Position numbers and translations under genes: made by a program | In this document: in pieces, positions 32,911 through 45,059 of the stretch | Position numbering within the stretch: position 1 is the first letter of the stretch | How the letters are laid out: each line of letters begins with the position of its first letter | DNA from: Hyaloperonospora brassicae | Taxonomy: Eukaryota > Oomycota > Peronosporomycetes > Peronosporales > Peronosporaceae | Assembly: GCA_947650285.1 (NCBI GenBank) | Contig: CANTFL010000730.1 | Coordinates: 98,042-162,041 of the forward strand | DNA length: 64,000 bases | Direction of reading: 5' to 3' | Notes under the pieces: model-generated | What the model saw: only the letters and a program-made list of their open reading frames with translations | The model's database searches: none | Told to the model about the DNA's origin: nothing

Positions 32911-34060
32911 CTACGTCGATCCGATCACCACGAGCCCATCTATCGTCTCCTCGTTTTTGCTTGACGCTGCTTCCTCTGCGGTATGCATCACACCTGCTTT
33001 GACGAATACCGACTTTCCTTCTCGTCGTGCGGTAATCGACTCGGTATCGCGAGAGATGGCGGCACCTATTTGGACCACCTGCATGTTTGTTCGAACAACA
33101 GACATTGATGAAGCTGCGCTACGATGAAAATATATATTTATCGGCGATGCAGCCGTTACCACGAGGAGAGAACATGATGAAGTCGGCGACTGGAGGATGG
33201 AGCGTCTCACAATATGCATGGTGAAGCTAGGCACCACTGACATCGTCTTCGCTTGTCCAGGTACTGAGCTATGTTATGCCGCTGTAAGATGTGCTTGCAC
33301 CGACAAAGCATTGGTAGACGTGACGCATTTACACACGCTGACACCAGTTTGTTTCGATAGGTAGATGTCTTTCATTGTGGACCAAAGAAATGCCCACGTA
33401 ACAAACACCTGCGGTGACATTGGGTATCAACTTCCTGTCAACCTGCGGACAAGCATCAAGCACTATGACTTGCCTGGTATGCGTCTCGATATGCTGCACA
33501 TGTTGGCGGTGGAGGTCGGATAAAGGAAAATGCTACAATGTAACGCCGCCCGAGTGCTCGTATGTCACGACTTCTACACCCAAGCTCATTACAGTATCAT
33601 CCGGTATATACAATCGATGTGCTTTAGTGCAAGCATCAAGCTTGTAGCCCAGTTGGGCAGCACTTATGACAACAGACGTCGCGAGACAAGTTAGTCCACG
33701 CATTTAGCCTTCTATATCGAGGGATGTTCAGCATCCACGAGCCTGTCTCCTACCAAGATGACATTACCTGCTTGTCAGCGAGCTTGGAATGAGCGCCACG
33801 AGAGGGGCCGACTTGGGCAGCTGCGATGGTCACTTGTATAGAAGTCGTACATGGAGACCAAGCCATAAGAGCTGGAATGACAACCGCGACGATCTGCGAT
33901 CAGGTGGTGGTAGCTTGAAGGGCAAGCTTCATGACTGCACTCACGTGATGGGAGCCGGAAAACTCATGCTGAAGGTCTGCAATCATAGAATGGCTGCTTG
34001 AAATCTCACGGATCAAAATGACGGTGTCGATGACCGATCCGGTGGCTGCTCGTGCCTCAT
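32911..34060 (-). pseudogene. Possible decayed protein gene, family not recognised
   Basis: On the minus strand, protein-like segments follow in order with stops and frame changes between them: IREISSSHSMIADLQHEFSG, then VISAAQLGYKLDACTKAHRL, then RQVIVLDACPQVDRKLIPNV, then MQVVQIGAAISRDTESITAR ending in TIDGLVVIGST. Composition and periodicity look coding and unlike the neighbours. I cannot name a family. It could be a decayed host gene or a retroelement piece. Confidence 0.3.
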
Positions 34061-34739
34061 GACTCTGCGTGGTATTCCAGCTGAGCGGACACCGGTAAGT
34101 CCTATACTTGAGATCAGCGCGACCCTTGTGCTTGAGTGTAAGGCAGTCTTCGTTCCTCTGTAGATCATGCTTGCCGATGTTTGATGTCTCCTTTCATAAG
34201 TCCTACCTTTCGCTGTGATCGCTTTGCCCTTAACACCCCCATCGTTGAACCTATACCTTTGCGAGATATAGCGAGCAACTTATCCGCCACATTGGTTCCT
34301 GCGGGTTCGTGATTCGTGGTATCGACCTTGGCAGTCGGTGCAATCGGTGCAGTCGTCTGGTAGAGATTGAGAGTATTCTACTTGCAGTCGAGCTAGCCAG
34401 TGTTTGACATAGACGTGCATCATGGGAGAGTATGGAGGTCGGCTATCAAAGTGGTTATGAAAGTCTGCTACAGAGTAGAGTTGCGCGCTTGGACATGCTT
34501 GGACAGCATGCCATGTAGTCTCTGTAGGCCGCACACATAGTCAGGGTGCTCTTCAAGTTATTGCTGCTGCTGCGCCAGGACTGCTTCCGATCCGGTTGTT
34601 CCTCATTGTGATGGGCTTTGTCGTAGCGTAAGAGTTTGTGCCCTGATGACTGCAATACAAACCCTTCGCTTCATCGTCAAAAGCTCACGTGATTGGGTGG
34701 GGGATCACAACAAAGTGTGTATGTGCACGGCAGTAGTTG

Positions 34740-35185
34740 TTTACCATGCATTGATAGCGGATCACGTGGCAATACAGGCCCTGGCGGTACGGGCGTCGTA
34801 GATATTGACATTGCAAGGATAAAGAAACGACTTCAGATTGCATGGGCTGGGAGTATGTCATACGCGGCGCAATTCGCAACCAACGACTATGCAGAAAACA
34901 TGGGGCTACTTATCAGGCTTCGCGGCGGGCGGAGAAAGTGAGCTCACATTAGTGCATCTGTTGGAATTATCGAGATGAGTCTACGTCAACATCATCAACG
35001 ACGGCCGCCGAAGGCGCCGCATTTTTTTCCTCCTTACTGGAAAACTCGGAGGCTGCAGGCCAAGGTGGAGTGTGTATTGAAATCTCCGCTTACGGCAGTA
35101 CTGCAAAATGGCGAACTTCTTGGCGAACGGGGCTATGATCAGGCAAGATCACAAAAGCACGTATGGGGCGCAGCTCAAGATACGG
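34740..35185 (+). pseudogene. RNase H fragment of a retroelement (LINE-like)
   Basis: The plus strand encodes DSGSRGNTGPGGTGVVDIDI, a near-standard RNase H1 start with the first catalytic Asp. WAGSMSYAAQFATNDYAENM and GLLIRLRGGRRK follow, with the catalytic Glu in the YAENMGLL helix. After a frameshift, KMANFLANGAMIRQ near 35105 resembles the closing helix of RNase H, where the last Asp is expected. Such domains end many oomycete non-LTR elements and also occur in dual-RNase H gypsy elements. No RT is recognisable upstream, so this is an isolated remnant. Confidence 0.55.
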
Positions 35186-36289
35186 AATGAAGGGAGCTTC
35201 GAAAAAATTGGCAGGGGCGATGTTGGCGACAGAGCCACGATGCGTGGGTGTAGTGGCGTTAGCGCACGCAGCGGCAGTCTTGGAAGGGTCTGACGGGGCT
35301 GCGACCTCTGTTGCCGCCTTCGAGCAATGTAGCGACTAGGAAAGCCAACGATCGGTGAATAGACAGCCAGAGGACTGGAGATAGGAGGCGCTGGTTAAAA
35401 TCTGCATGACTTCAACGTATCTTACTGATAAACAAAAACAAGCCCTACATGTGCTCAACGGCTTCGACATTCGCGCAAGTCTTCTGAATGACAATAAGCT
35501 GCGTCGTGTGAGTCTTTTTTTGGCTAGCGGGTAGCAATCACCACCGCCATCCGACTTTCGTTTACGCCAAAATTGCATATGCATCGCCATAGTATCGTTG
35601 AATTCGATCAGTTAAGAGAATGTCGGTGCCACGGTCAACTAGCTCGTCGCGCATACATTTTCACATATGTTGTGTAAAGCCGTCATCGTGCTTCGTGGGG
35701 AACCCTCATTCTCGTAAACCATCTTGTCACTCACGCACGACACTTTTCGAAAGGGACATACTCCGATTAAGAGAGAGAGGTTTAAATGTATGTTTACACG
35801 TTCTAACTGCGCTAAGTCTCTGTGACGTCATGAGCCAGAATATTAGCGACAGTGCTCGTGGCGGCTGGACGTGCCTGATTTCCAAAAAGGTGGATCATCG
35901 AGTTGTCGAACGGGCAATTGACTGTAACGTTAGGACGTCGCCCCCGTATGGCTGTTTTGGTTCAACAGGCTTCGTGTCTCATGACCGCACGGGTACCTCT
36001 CCGGTGCACGCCGCCCACTGTTGCTCTGTACTGCTATGGATGTGTTGACTGCAAAACACCGTCGCGTTCCTGTCCATGCGTTGTCGAATGCGTGTTTGGC
36101 AGGCCAGCTGCGCCTCCTACCTTTCTCGACCCCTATGATGCATCATCTGTGAACCTGTTCACGACGCTCCCCTCTGCCGGTGCGCTGGTACCCATGATAC
36201 CTGTCAGCTAGCACACTCTACGAGAAAGAACCGCGTTTGCTGATGCAGCACCCATTCTCCGGTTCAGTGGCTCACCACTTTGTCCCGAG

Positions 36290-36540
36290 GAGACGCTGCA
36301 CCTGACAGTACCGGAATATGTGCCGCATGGTCTCAGTCGTTGCCGCTCCGCAGACTATTTTCCGGCCGCAATTATTCGATTTTCTCCCGCTAAACTACAA
36401 GTCGAGTCGACTGTTGATGACTATAACTCGTGCAGGCTTGATAGCTAGTAGAACGTAGCTGCGGTACCAGACCTGCGCCGGCGTTTGCCGTAGTGCTACG
36501 CGCTACCACTCATCTGTCCTTGCATTCAAGTCGAGCCCAT
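36290..36540 (-). pseudogene. Possible LINE zinc-finger (zf-RVT-like) fragment
   Basis: The minus strand reads AQVWYRSYVLLAIKP and, after one stop, CGRKIVCGAATTETMRHIFR followed by YCQVQRLL. A C..C..(T)ET..HIF..C arrangement is typical of the zinc-binding segment after the RT of non-LTR retrotransposons. Frames on either side are closed. It is on the opposite strand from the RNase H fragment, so the two are not one simple element. Confidence 0.4.
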
Positions 36541-36838
36541 TCATAAGAGCTGTAGTGCTTCTCTCCGTTACGCCTTTGGTCGGATGCGCTGGCACCGGCT
36601 CTTGATCGGGAGCTCCCCTGAATCCGCCTCACAACCCATGTACGTGCTTGTGGCGGTATCGAAAATTGCCATGATGGCGTAAACAGTAGCGGTTGACGCT
36701 CCAACATGGAGGGACGTGATGTCGCTAATGGCCGGTCGGCCGTAGATATTCGAGGTGGAGTCGTTAGTGTTTATCAATGAAGCCACGCCGCTCGTTGTTC
36801 ACTTTGGGCTGGCTCTCCAGACTACCCAGCTGCACCAT

Positions 36839-37171
36839 GTCTCGTAGTGGACGTAAAAGAGCAGCATCTGCTTCCGACATGTCTGCTTCGATCGCATCTC
36901 GGTATGCTCTTACTCGTCAGGCTCGACATAAATGACTGCAATACATCGAGAAGCAAGCGCAGCTATTTCCTTCGCACGCTGCACCTGACGATTCTACACG
37001 CTACCACAAGTGTAAGTATGGCGAGGCAATCGCTGTGACTCTTTCTTCGACTCACACACGCGACCAGACGTCGGATTCACGTACAGGCACAAAGACTGAC
37101 GATCACAAGCAGACGAGCGACACCAACGTCACAAAAGAGCGGTGCATGCGCCGATCAGACGTCAGGTCGTA
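36839..37171 (+). pseudogene. Coding-like remnant of unknown family
   Basis: From an ATG the frame reads MSRSGRKRAASASDMSASIA, then LTRQARHK, a TGA (36932-36934), LQYIEKQAQLFPSHAAPDDS, and a Ser/Thr/Asp/Lys-rich tail to a TAA, about 110 codons with one stop. Composition looks like the N-terminus of a transposon-encoded or nuclear protein. I do not recognise it. Confidence 0.3.
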
Positions 37172-37362
37172 AGCGATCGTTGTTTGTCCTACTTATCCAC
37201 TCAATCGTTTGCAGCAAGTGAACGAGTCCACTCGGAGCTCCTGAAGCCGTCCCCCAACCAGTTCGTACACCCGATGCGGAACGAAAAGGTGGAGTTAGTG
37301 TAACAACCTGACTTCATCGTCGGAGTGAAAAGGAAGAAGTTGAAGCTAAGCTTGAAGGTGGG

Positions 37363-37785
37363 ATGGACCCTTTCTGCACGCAACGACCTTCGCGCCACTT
37401 CTCAGGTCGCCCACATAAGCACGTAGAAAAAGGCATTGATGGGACGTGCGTGTTTGATTACGGATTCGACAATGTTTGTGTGCATTCGACGTTCTCTCCA
37501 GTTCTTCGTATCTTGACCGCTACAAAAAGCCGGAGAACTGCTCGAAAGAGGATTGCTCGACCAGTGCGTCAGTCCTTCCCCTTCCGTTCAGACCAAACGC
37601 AGCAACAGCAGCCACTGATGCACCCACTAAATGTGGATGATTACCATAGCAGCTCTGACATCGACACAGATGTCCCCGTATGGTCCGTCGCGCTTCCGTG
37701 CAAGGCTTTCCAAGCGTCGCCTATCGTTCGGCAGCGACGTGAAAGCTGCGGGCTGCTACCGAGTGGCGATGATCGCGAGCGCTAA
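37363..37785 (+). CDS. Open frame of 140 codons, uncertain
   Basis: An open frame with a basic middle part (TATKSRRTARKRIARPVRQS), a QTQQQQ tract, and an acidic Ser/Asp stretch (DDYHSSSDIDTDVPVW). No domain and no clear initiator upstream. It may be a continuation of the remnant ending at 37171 or a chance frame. Confidence 0.2.
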   Translation: MDPFCTQRPSRHFSGRPHKHVEKGIDGTCVFDYGFDNVCVHSTFSPVLRILTATKSRRTARKRIARPVRQSFPFRSDQTQQQQPLMHPLNVDDYHSSSDIDTDVPVWSVALPCKAFQASPIVRQRRESCGLLPSGDDRER

Positions 37786-37799
37786 TGGTCAAACATCAG

Positions 37800-39920
37800 A
37801 CTAAATGAAGATACTATCGCAACGCAGAAACGAAGAAGTGGCGAATGTCGAATCAAATGCAACACGAGCTGCGTGTGTTGTGGATTGATCACCCACGTGT
37901 ATCCAAAGCGCTTCATGTTCCCTGCTTTGTCGTGCACAAACGATCGATCGCCAGCGGTACGCCGCCTACCGTGCGACGAGTTTTAGATTGCCGATCAAAC
38001 GCACGTACTAACTTCTTCCCAAGCAGCCGCGCACTGGCCACGTAGCACGACACCACACTCAACACGCACACATTACGTGTGACTAGCATTGCGCCAACTT
38101 GTTCGCCGTGTTGAAGTTGTGTGGACTGTGCCTTGCGTCACCTTGCGCGAAAGAAAGCTGAGCTTCGCGTGCGATGAGGCAGCGGTTATTCGTGTAGCGA
38201 GCATCGTATCGATGGGTCGAGTTAAGATTCGACACGTGTTTTCAAGTAGATTGGTCTTGACGGGTAAGCAAATCAGTTTAGCTGTCAGAGACCGCATGGT
38301 GACTGAGTCGATGAGCAGTGCTTTCACCACACCGACCGCTTGACGATACCATAAACGAGGGTGGACGACCCTGCGCTCAGCTGGAAGCAGCTGTGCCAAA
38401 TTGTTCAGCTATCGGTAGCTGGCATCTCTACGTCGCGATGTTGCCTACTCGGACATGCTGTGTCCCACTACTTGTGATGTGCGGCCACAAGCAGCATGGA
38501 GATGGCAACTTTACCAACAGCATAAAGATGGTGTCTGGCGTCTGACCTTAGGTGCTCAAGTCCAGACCTCGCGCCATGGGCGCGTTCAGCATCCCTCTCA
38601 CTCGCCGCCAACTGGTGTTGCGCAAGCCTGAACAACCTAGTATACGGCCCTTTCGGTGTATACGCACATCGCTGCGCTCTTGGTCGTTGCAACACTCAGT
38701 CACAAGCATGAACGAGCTGGGCCCGCACCTCGTGATTCTGTGTGGAAGACCCGAGCGTCATGGCGCATTGATATCTCCGCGCGACATCCAGAGCTATCTA
38801 CGTCGCACAACCCGCGATCGATCATATGGCATACCGCGAGCAGCACGCAAGAGCTGCTCCTCCAACAATAAGAGATATTATATTAAGTGGCCTCGCCCCT
38901 GTTTCTTCCTTACTGTGACCGATTCTACGACACTCGTCTCAACTGTACCCGTACACACACAGAGCAGACCGCAACTCGACGTATGAAACGGGTGGGACGT
39001 TCTACGCCGCATATTGCGGCGGAGGGCACGTTTGGGCAACGATACTACAATGTGGAGCAATAACGGCGCTTTCAAGCGAGCGGCATTCATTCCGACGTAC
39101 TGCGTTGCTGAACACTAGAGGGGGCGACACCGTTGCAGCCCAAGTGACAACCACTTAGTCGTGCAAAAGGGTGCAGCCCGTCGCTGTCAAGACGACACGC
39201 GTCGGCCGCGCTGCTGGTGTGAGATCGCTACTATGCACGACGAGCGTGGACAGTTCCGTCCCGTCGTAGTCGGATGATGATTGCCGACGAAGTAGACGGC
39301 GAGAACCAATTGGTTGGCGCCGAGGGGCCGAAACCGAATGGACGGAGGAGGGGCGAGTCGTTTTGCCGGGTCCGTTGGAAAGGCCGTCGGTGCAGAGCGC
39401 ATATTGTAAGGTGCGGCTCTCAGGTTCAACTACAGGACGGTCGGACAGGGCGTAGGGGTTGTGGGATCCACGTCGGGTCACCGGCGCTTTGGGCCCCCGC
39501 CGCAGAGCTCGTCAATACGGTAACTTAATACTAAAACATTCAACGTGTCCAGTCTTGCGATGGCCCATTGTCGCACGACGACCCGCAGCCGACCGCTCGG
39601 GCAATGTCGACACTGATGCCGACCGAGTACGCGCTAGTGAAAGTGAGTGAGACGTTGGTGAGGTGTAATTTCGACACGAGAGTAGGGGCTACTAGTTCTG
39701 TAGGGCCAGTGGTGATGAGAGGAGTGGACGGCCGACAGCACGGCACAAGTCCGCAGCGTGCTCCGCTCTCTAAGGGCCTCGCAATGTCTCATGATTTGCT
39801 CGTCGCCATCGTCTGTGCAAGTTTAATGCAAGTGCGGTCATTTGTCCAGTCAAGTGGTTGCCAGTGCAGAGCGTGCTGGTCAATACAGTCCACGTGTTGT
39901 GCCAACAACGTCAGGCGGAC
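37800..39920. other. No supportable gene
   Basis: Moderately GC-rich sequence with many overlapping frames of 60-145 codons on both strands, none with domains, signal peptide or promoter. GC richness alone lengthens chance frames here. Confidence 0.3.
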
Positions 39921-39924
39921 AGTG

Positions 39925-39981
39925 TATCCATCCATCCATCCTCTATCCGTCAGTAGCAGTAGCAGCAATAGCAATAGCAAC
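39925..39981. repeat. Compound microsatellite (ATCC)n and (AGY)n
   Basis: ATCCATCCATCCATCC at 39925-39940 is followed, after a short gap, by a degenerate AGT/AGC/AAT-type trinucleotide run from 39952 to 39981. Confidence 0.8.
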
Positions 39982-40437
39982 GGTCGCGAGTGGTCGTCGA
40001 AAAGAGTCTGTGCGTAGTCGACGTCGTCTCGAGGCTTCAGTGCACTGGTTTACTACCCAGATGGCCCGACTCTGGCCACGGGCTGGAACTTCAACATGCG
40101 TTTCGGAAGATCGGACAATGTCGCGGTAATGTGGCGCCCACGTTTTTTCATGTAGAATCGACCGCGCGGTCGTCGTAGAGGCCGCGTTTCCACTTGAAGT
40201 TGCCCCGTGCGCGAGGAGACGACGGCGCGGCGGAACGCCGATCGTGCTCGACGTCGTCCTCGCGCATTGGCCCGACGTGTGTTTGCACTGCCGCCTTTCT
40301 CTCGACTTTTCGTGGCCGCAAATAGAAGCGCGCGCACTTCTCGCAGCTTGAAGACGGGCGGCAACGATTTGACGCCGTGATCAGCGCCCGTTCTTCACAG
40401 CTTGGGACGGCAACGGCGGTCGCTTTTCGACACAGAG

Positions 40438-40496
40438 CGCGAGAAAGAGATAGAAAGAGATAGAGAAAGACAACGAGAGAACGAGAGAGAGATCGA
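40438..40496. repeat. GA-rich purine tract
   Basis: Fifty-nine bases almost entirely of G and A in degenerate GAGA/GATAGA units, upstream of the GC-rich gene. GAGA-type tracts can be promoter-proximal, but no function is shown. Confidence 0.7.
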
Positions 40497-40768
40497 GTCT
40501 CGCGGCAGCCGTTTCAGCGCTGCTGGTTCAACTTGGGGCTGGGAAGGCGGGGTGGAAGTGCGTGCGGGGGAAGGGGTGCGCGCGGATTAAGCTACTGCTG
40601 CTGGCTCCGCGCCCAGGACAAGTCGCTGGAGCCCGCGGCGGCCCTTCTCTCGACGCCGCCCGCCCCGTCTACCGCCGCCCCCTACTTCCTCGTGCCTCTG
40701 TCGCTGACCCTATTCAAGAAACCACAACAGCGCACGCAGCGGACGTCGCTGTTCTTGTCGTCGCCGTC

Positions 40769-40784
40769 GCTCAGTTTGCTTTTC
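40769..40784 (+). promoter_or_regulatory. Oomycete Inr-like core promoter of the GC-rich gene
   Basis: GCTCAGTTTGCTTTTC matches GCTCATTYYNCAWTTT at 13 of 16 positions, with the Inr core TCANTYY exact. It is about 90-105 bases before the ATG at 40874, a spacing much like that of the effector-like gene. Confidence 0.5.
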
Positions 40785-40873
40785 GTCGCTCCCCACGCAG
40801 CGGCGGACGCGCCATATCAGTTGTTGCCCTTTCGCCCGACTCGATTCATTGACCGACCGACTGACTGCCGACG

Positions 40874-41533
40874 ATGAAGCGCTCGCGCGCCTGCGACGAT
40901 CTCGTGGCCCTCGCCGCCGAGTCAGTGGCCCACTGCGCTGCCCCACCAGCGCACGTGGACGCGACGTGGCCGCCTCCGTCGTCGCCCGTCGAGCTCTGTC
41001 CGCACGGCTGCAAGCGCTCCCGGGCGTCCGTGGACAGTGTCCCGAGCAGCAGCGACAAGAATACCGACATGCGACGGGGCGCTGTCCGGCCGCGCGCCGG
41101 CGTTCAGACCATCGACGCATCGACGCAGAACGGGACGCAGCGCACGTGGGCGTCGCCTGTGCGCTGCAGCGTCGAGGCGACAGGTGCCGACGCCATCGAC
41201 AGCAACGAGCGGCATCCGTTCCGTCGGCAGATACTGTGGCGGAAGAAGAAGAAGAACCCGCAGCGCGTGGCGGAGATCACGAGCAGCTTTGACGGCTTTG
41301 GGCTATACGACACGGACGACGGCGACGTGAGCCACCGGCGGAGGCGGTCGAACGTGCGGGCGCTCGTGAGGACGGCACCGGTTGAGGCACAGGCGACGAC
41401 CGAGTCGCGGTTTCTCCACGGCCTGTGCCCTCTACGCTCGTCGAGGTGTATGGATCCGCTGGTGAAGCGACAGGGCGGCCCGTCGTTCGACCTGTCGGCT
41501 TTGATCATGTTGGCCGTCTCGCGGAAGCGATAG
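40874..41533 (+). CDS. Basic, probably nuclear protein of unknown function
   Basis: An intact, intronless 219-residue frame in a GC-rich island with strong third-position GC. No signal peptide and no membrane segment. Clusters of basic residues at 47-50 (KRSR), 123-127 (RKKKK) and 154-159 (HRRRRS) look like nuclear localisation signals. The first 60 residues are Ala/Pro/Ser-rich with a CPHGC pair at 42-46; the rest is low in hydrophobics except the final LSALIMLAV. No catalytic domain is recognised. The ATG chosen is the first in frame after a good initiator and lies in context GACGATGAAG. A small regulatory or DNA-binding protein is possible, but this is not shown. Confidence 0.5.
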   Translation: MKRSRACDDLVALAAESVAHCAAPPAHVDATWPPPSSPVELCPHGCKRSRASVDSVPSSSDKNTDMRRGAVRPRAGVQTIDASTQNGTQRTWASPVRCSVEATGADAIDSNERHPFRRQILWRKKKKNPQRVAEITSSFDGFGLYDTDDGDVSHRRRRSNVRALVRTAPVEAQATTESRFLHGLCPLRSSRCMDPLVKRQGGPSFDLSALIMLAVSRKR

Positions 41534-41780
41534 ACGCTGAGCGACGTCGGGCGCTTAAAATCGTACACAGAGACAGCGAGCGGGCGAGTGAAGGAGCAGC
41601 TGCGCACGCGTTCGCTCGCCCATAGACACACTCACCTTGTGTTGACGAGGGCGTACGTTGGTCGGCAATATCAAGCGACGGGGCCGCGTGGAAACTGACT
41701 GCTCACCGTCCGTCTCTATACGCTACAGCACCGCCGCAAGGGGACGCAGCCAATTGATGAGCTTTGACGTGGCCGTTCGG

Positions 41781-41815
41781 CAACAGCAGCAACAGCAGCA
41801 GCAGGAGCAGCAACA
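41781..41815. repeat. CAG/CAA microsatellite
   Basis: Thirty-five bases of CAACAG/CAGCAG units that would encode polyglutamine in one frame of an otherwise weak 73-codon reading frame. Confidence 0.85.
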
Positions 41816-42260
41816 CGAGTCAAGTGGGACAAGCAGTATCGTCTGTCGATTGTTTGCCGAGCAGCTCTCGAAGTGGTGAGCGCTTGTTTTCCAGACACTA
41901 ATTATATTGTAAAGAATTCCACACATGGAGTACAGTTTTCCCGTTGAAAGTGGCTGACTTTTTGTCGACGACATTTTTTGTGCTGGTCGGCTGGCCGTGT
42001 GGGGTCGTGTGTTTGTAGTCGTTTCCGTCGCAGAGAGGGGTCGAGCCGGTAGGATAGTCCCAGCGCGAGTCTTTCTTTCACGCCACGTTGAAGGTAAGGA
42101 AATAAGCACGTCTGACGCTTGCCAGAATCCTTGAAGAACGTGGTCCGTTCAGCGATCACGAGTCCGAACGAGACCGGAGCTCGCGTCTTATCCGCGCTGG
42201 AACGCACGTACCGCCGCCTGTTTTGTGCTTGTAGCACTGTTGCTTTGTAAAAGCTGGAGG

Positions 42261-42277
42261 TGTGTGTGTGTGTGTGA
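42261..42277. repeat. (GT)n microsatellite
   Basis: Seventeen bases of alternating G and T. It creates a His/Thr repeat in an overlapping minus-strand frame that I do not believe is coding. Confidence 0.8.
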
Positions 42278-42618
42278 CTCTGCACAAAACTGGACTCGAC
42301 TCGTCGTGGACCGGATGTTGCAGGTTTGCTACGCCTCTCTCGAGCTCTAAACATCACGCCAGCTGCTGTCTTAATGCCAGACAGATCAACACAGAAGGTA
42401 TGTTTCAAAAGAACCTTCGCCAATAATAACACCGGCGGAATCGATCCTCGATCCATCTGATCAGTAGCTCCCTTGAACTTTTTACTCTTGATGCTAGCGG
42501 GGTTTCGCTACCACTAGAGGGGTGCCTTGAACCACCGCCGCGACCGGCGCTGTATTCTCGACTTAGAAGATTTCAGACTTCTAGCGCATAACCATCCTGT
42601 GTAATAGATAGTCATGAA

Positions 42619-42707
<89 letters not shown>
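42619..42707. repeat. (CT)n tract, 89 bases
   Basis: An almost pure CT dinucleotide run with one extra C near 42632. It marks the change from the GC-rich island to the AT-rich gene-poor block. Length is likely unstable and may be misassembled. Confidence 0.95.
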
Positions 42708-42711
<4 letters not shown>

Positions 42712-45059
42712 TGATCAGTAAAGGCTTCCAACATCATCCCTCACCTCACGACTTCTGCCTGCTTGACTGAAGTGTGGAAGGTACGACATAGTCGTACAAA
42801 GCCTTTTCATTCAGCAGCGCGAATTCCTTTGCGCCTGACACGACAATTCGACTGCAGCATCTACTTGCGTCAGGAGCGAAGAGCCAACATAAGCAAACAC
42901 TGTTGTAAGGGTCACTGACGAGCTCCATCCGCTTAGCGTGTCCAGTGAGCAACGTCTGCTCGTTAGGACAAACATTTTTACGGGGCAGGTTGTTTTTGTA
43001 CAGTCGATCCGGGAAGTGGGAAAGTTTTGGGATCGAGAGCTACTTTTGACCAATTGGAGAGATTTTAGCTAACACAAACTGCGGTTCGTTTCTTTTAAAA
43101 AAAACACAGCATAACTGTGATGCACGAGCAAATCAAAGAACAGTATGGGCGTTTGCAAATATAATTCGGACATTGAAAACGAATCGAAGTTCGGAAGCCA
43201 ATAATATAATGAAACAGGCGGCGAGTATTAATAGTCCATCCTCAAGTACAGCTATATCTTAAATATCGTAAACATGCAAGGAGAGCCTTTCTAAATGTAT
43301 AGTAAACCTTTTACACAAGGCAAGAATTTGTTTAAATCAAATTCATGCTTTATTAGTCGCATATGGCCATGATTTGTCCAAAAGGCTGGTAGCAACATCT
43401 ACGTGGAAAAGTAAATTCGTAAACAAAGTCTGACAACGAAAATGTGACGTCATCAATCGTGCCGTAGAGCCCATTTACTAAATACATGTGAAGTCCAGTT
43501 GCTCCTTGCTGCAAACCATAGATTCAGGTGCAACAAAGAGTACATGGACCACGGTGTCATGTAATTTGGGTGTGAGCAAGGTAAAACTGATTTCGTTAGC
43601 TGCTGCTGTATGTAAGTGATGCACAACCACTTTAGTATCGAGGGAACAAAGACTTAAGTAGAAGTGAGCACGGAGATGAATGAGGTGCCTAAACTCTTTC
43701 TCAAATAGCGGCCTCAAAGTAGATGCTGTAACAGTCAAGAGTGGTGTAACTGGAAATTAATGTACACATCCTTTGGCCCCACGTTCGTATTATAATATTA
43801 TACCATTTGCTGGTATCGCATTATTAAATTTGTGAAGAACGACATAAAAGCGCAGATATGAAGATGCCTCAACGGATAGTATAGAGAGTGGTATACACTC
43901 ATAAATAACGTCGCTTCAGATGTGGCAGTGTGGAGTAGTAGACATTCTAGTGTTGATTTTTACATCAATTTTTGTGTCCTGGCGTCCAACCGTGTCGATT
44001 GACGAATAGAATGTCTTATATCTGATCTCTAGTGAACAATCGTTTTTATGGTGTGGTTGTGAGTCAGGATGTTATAAGTTCTCCGTAACAGCTTTGAAAG
44101 ATGTCGTTTCGCTTTTAAATGTTAGGCAAAAGATCTCCTGCCAACCGCTAAAGAAAAGCACCCGTACAACGATCTAGTTCTGTATTGATATCAACCCAAG
44201 AAATCCAGTTCATCTAAGTCTCTGTTTCTCAATCTACCTAGCATGCGGTTGTTCCTTCTGATATTTCAAAGAGACTATATTTGCAAGCTGCTGGTAAGAT
44301 TCGATTGTTTGGTCGATTCTAGTTATTCTTATGTATGCGGAGAGAGCTGCTTTCAATTGCAGTAATGTCTAGTAGTTCATTTACACTTTTACGCTCTGGT
44401 TAAGCAACACAGGGAGAATATTTAGAATGGCGTGCTCGAGGATTGTGTTCGTCGACACGCCTCATCATCTGGCAGGCAAAGATCATGGATGCGTGTAAGT
44501 CAGTAGGAATGAATAAGTGGTCATTCACCGAAAAATAATGTGCCGAGTACTAAGCCTGACCTGCCTTTCGATAACTGTTTAAGTCGATATCAACTACTTC
44601 CAAATTCGTTTTCTTTTAACAAATACCGTAGCGCTTTAGCATGACCTGTAGAATAGAGCCAGAACCCGGATAGATTGGTCGTCTTCTTTTTATAATGCAA
44701 ACACACAAATATTTTGTTACATTTCGATATCGTTACATATTCGTAATTTATCAAAAGTACGTGAAATTGTTTTTTTTTCAACAATCAAAATTTCACAAAT
44801 GTGTCCACATTAAAGTCAGTTCGGGTGCTTTACTTACTTTGACGTGCAAGTTACTTCGAAATTGTCGTACCCATCATTTAAAAAGTCATATCATAATTGT
44901 AATATATTAGTACACTTATTGATTGATAGACAGTCCATTTTTCATTCTTTGATGTATACTTTACATCTAAGTGTCTGTGTTGCTTCATACCACAATCTAT
45001 TTCTATTAAGAACGATGCATGTATCTTGAGCAATGACGTTGTGTATCGATATATTGCGT
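42708..45059. other. AT-rich block without genes
   Basis: Only short random-looking frames. No RNA gene, LTR or domain recognised. Confidence 0.4.

Noticed and set aside
41902..42456. 184-codon minus-strand frame with a His/Thr repeat
   Set aside because: It reads through a GT microsatellite, has no domain, signal peptide or promoter, and lies in GC-rich sequence where chance frames are long.
42619..42707. CRISPR-like or structured array
   Set aside because: It is a simple CT dinucleotide run with no spacers.
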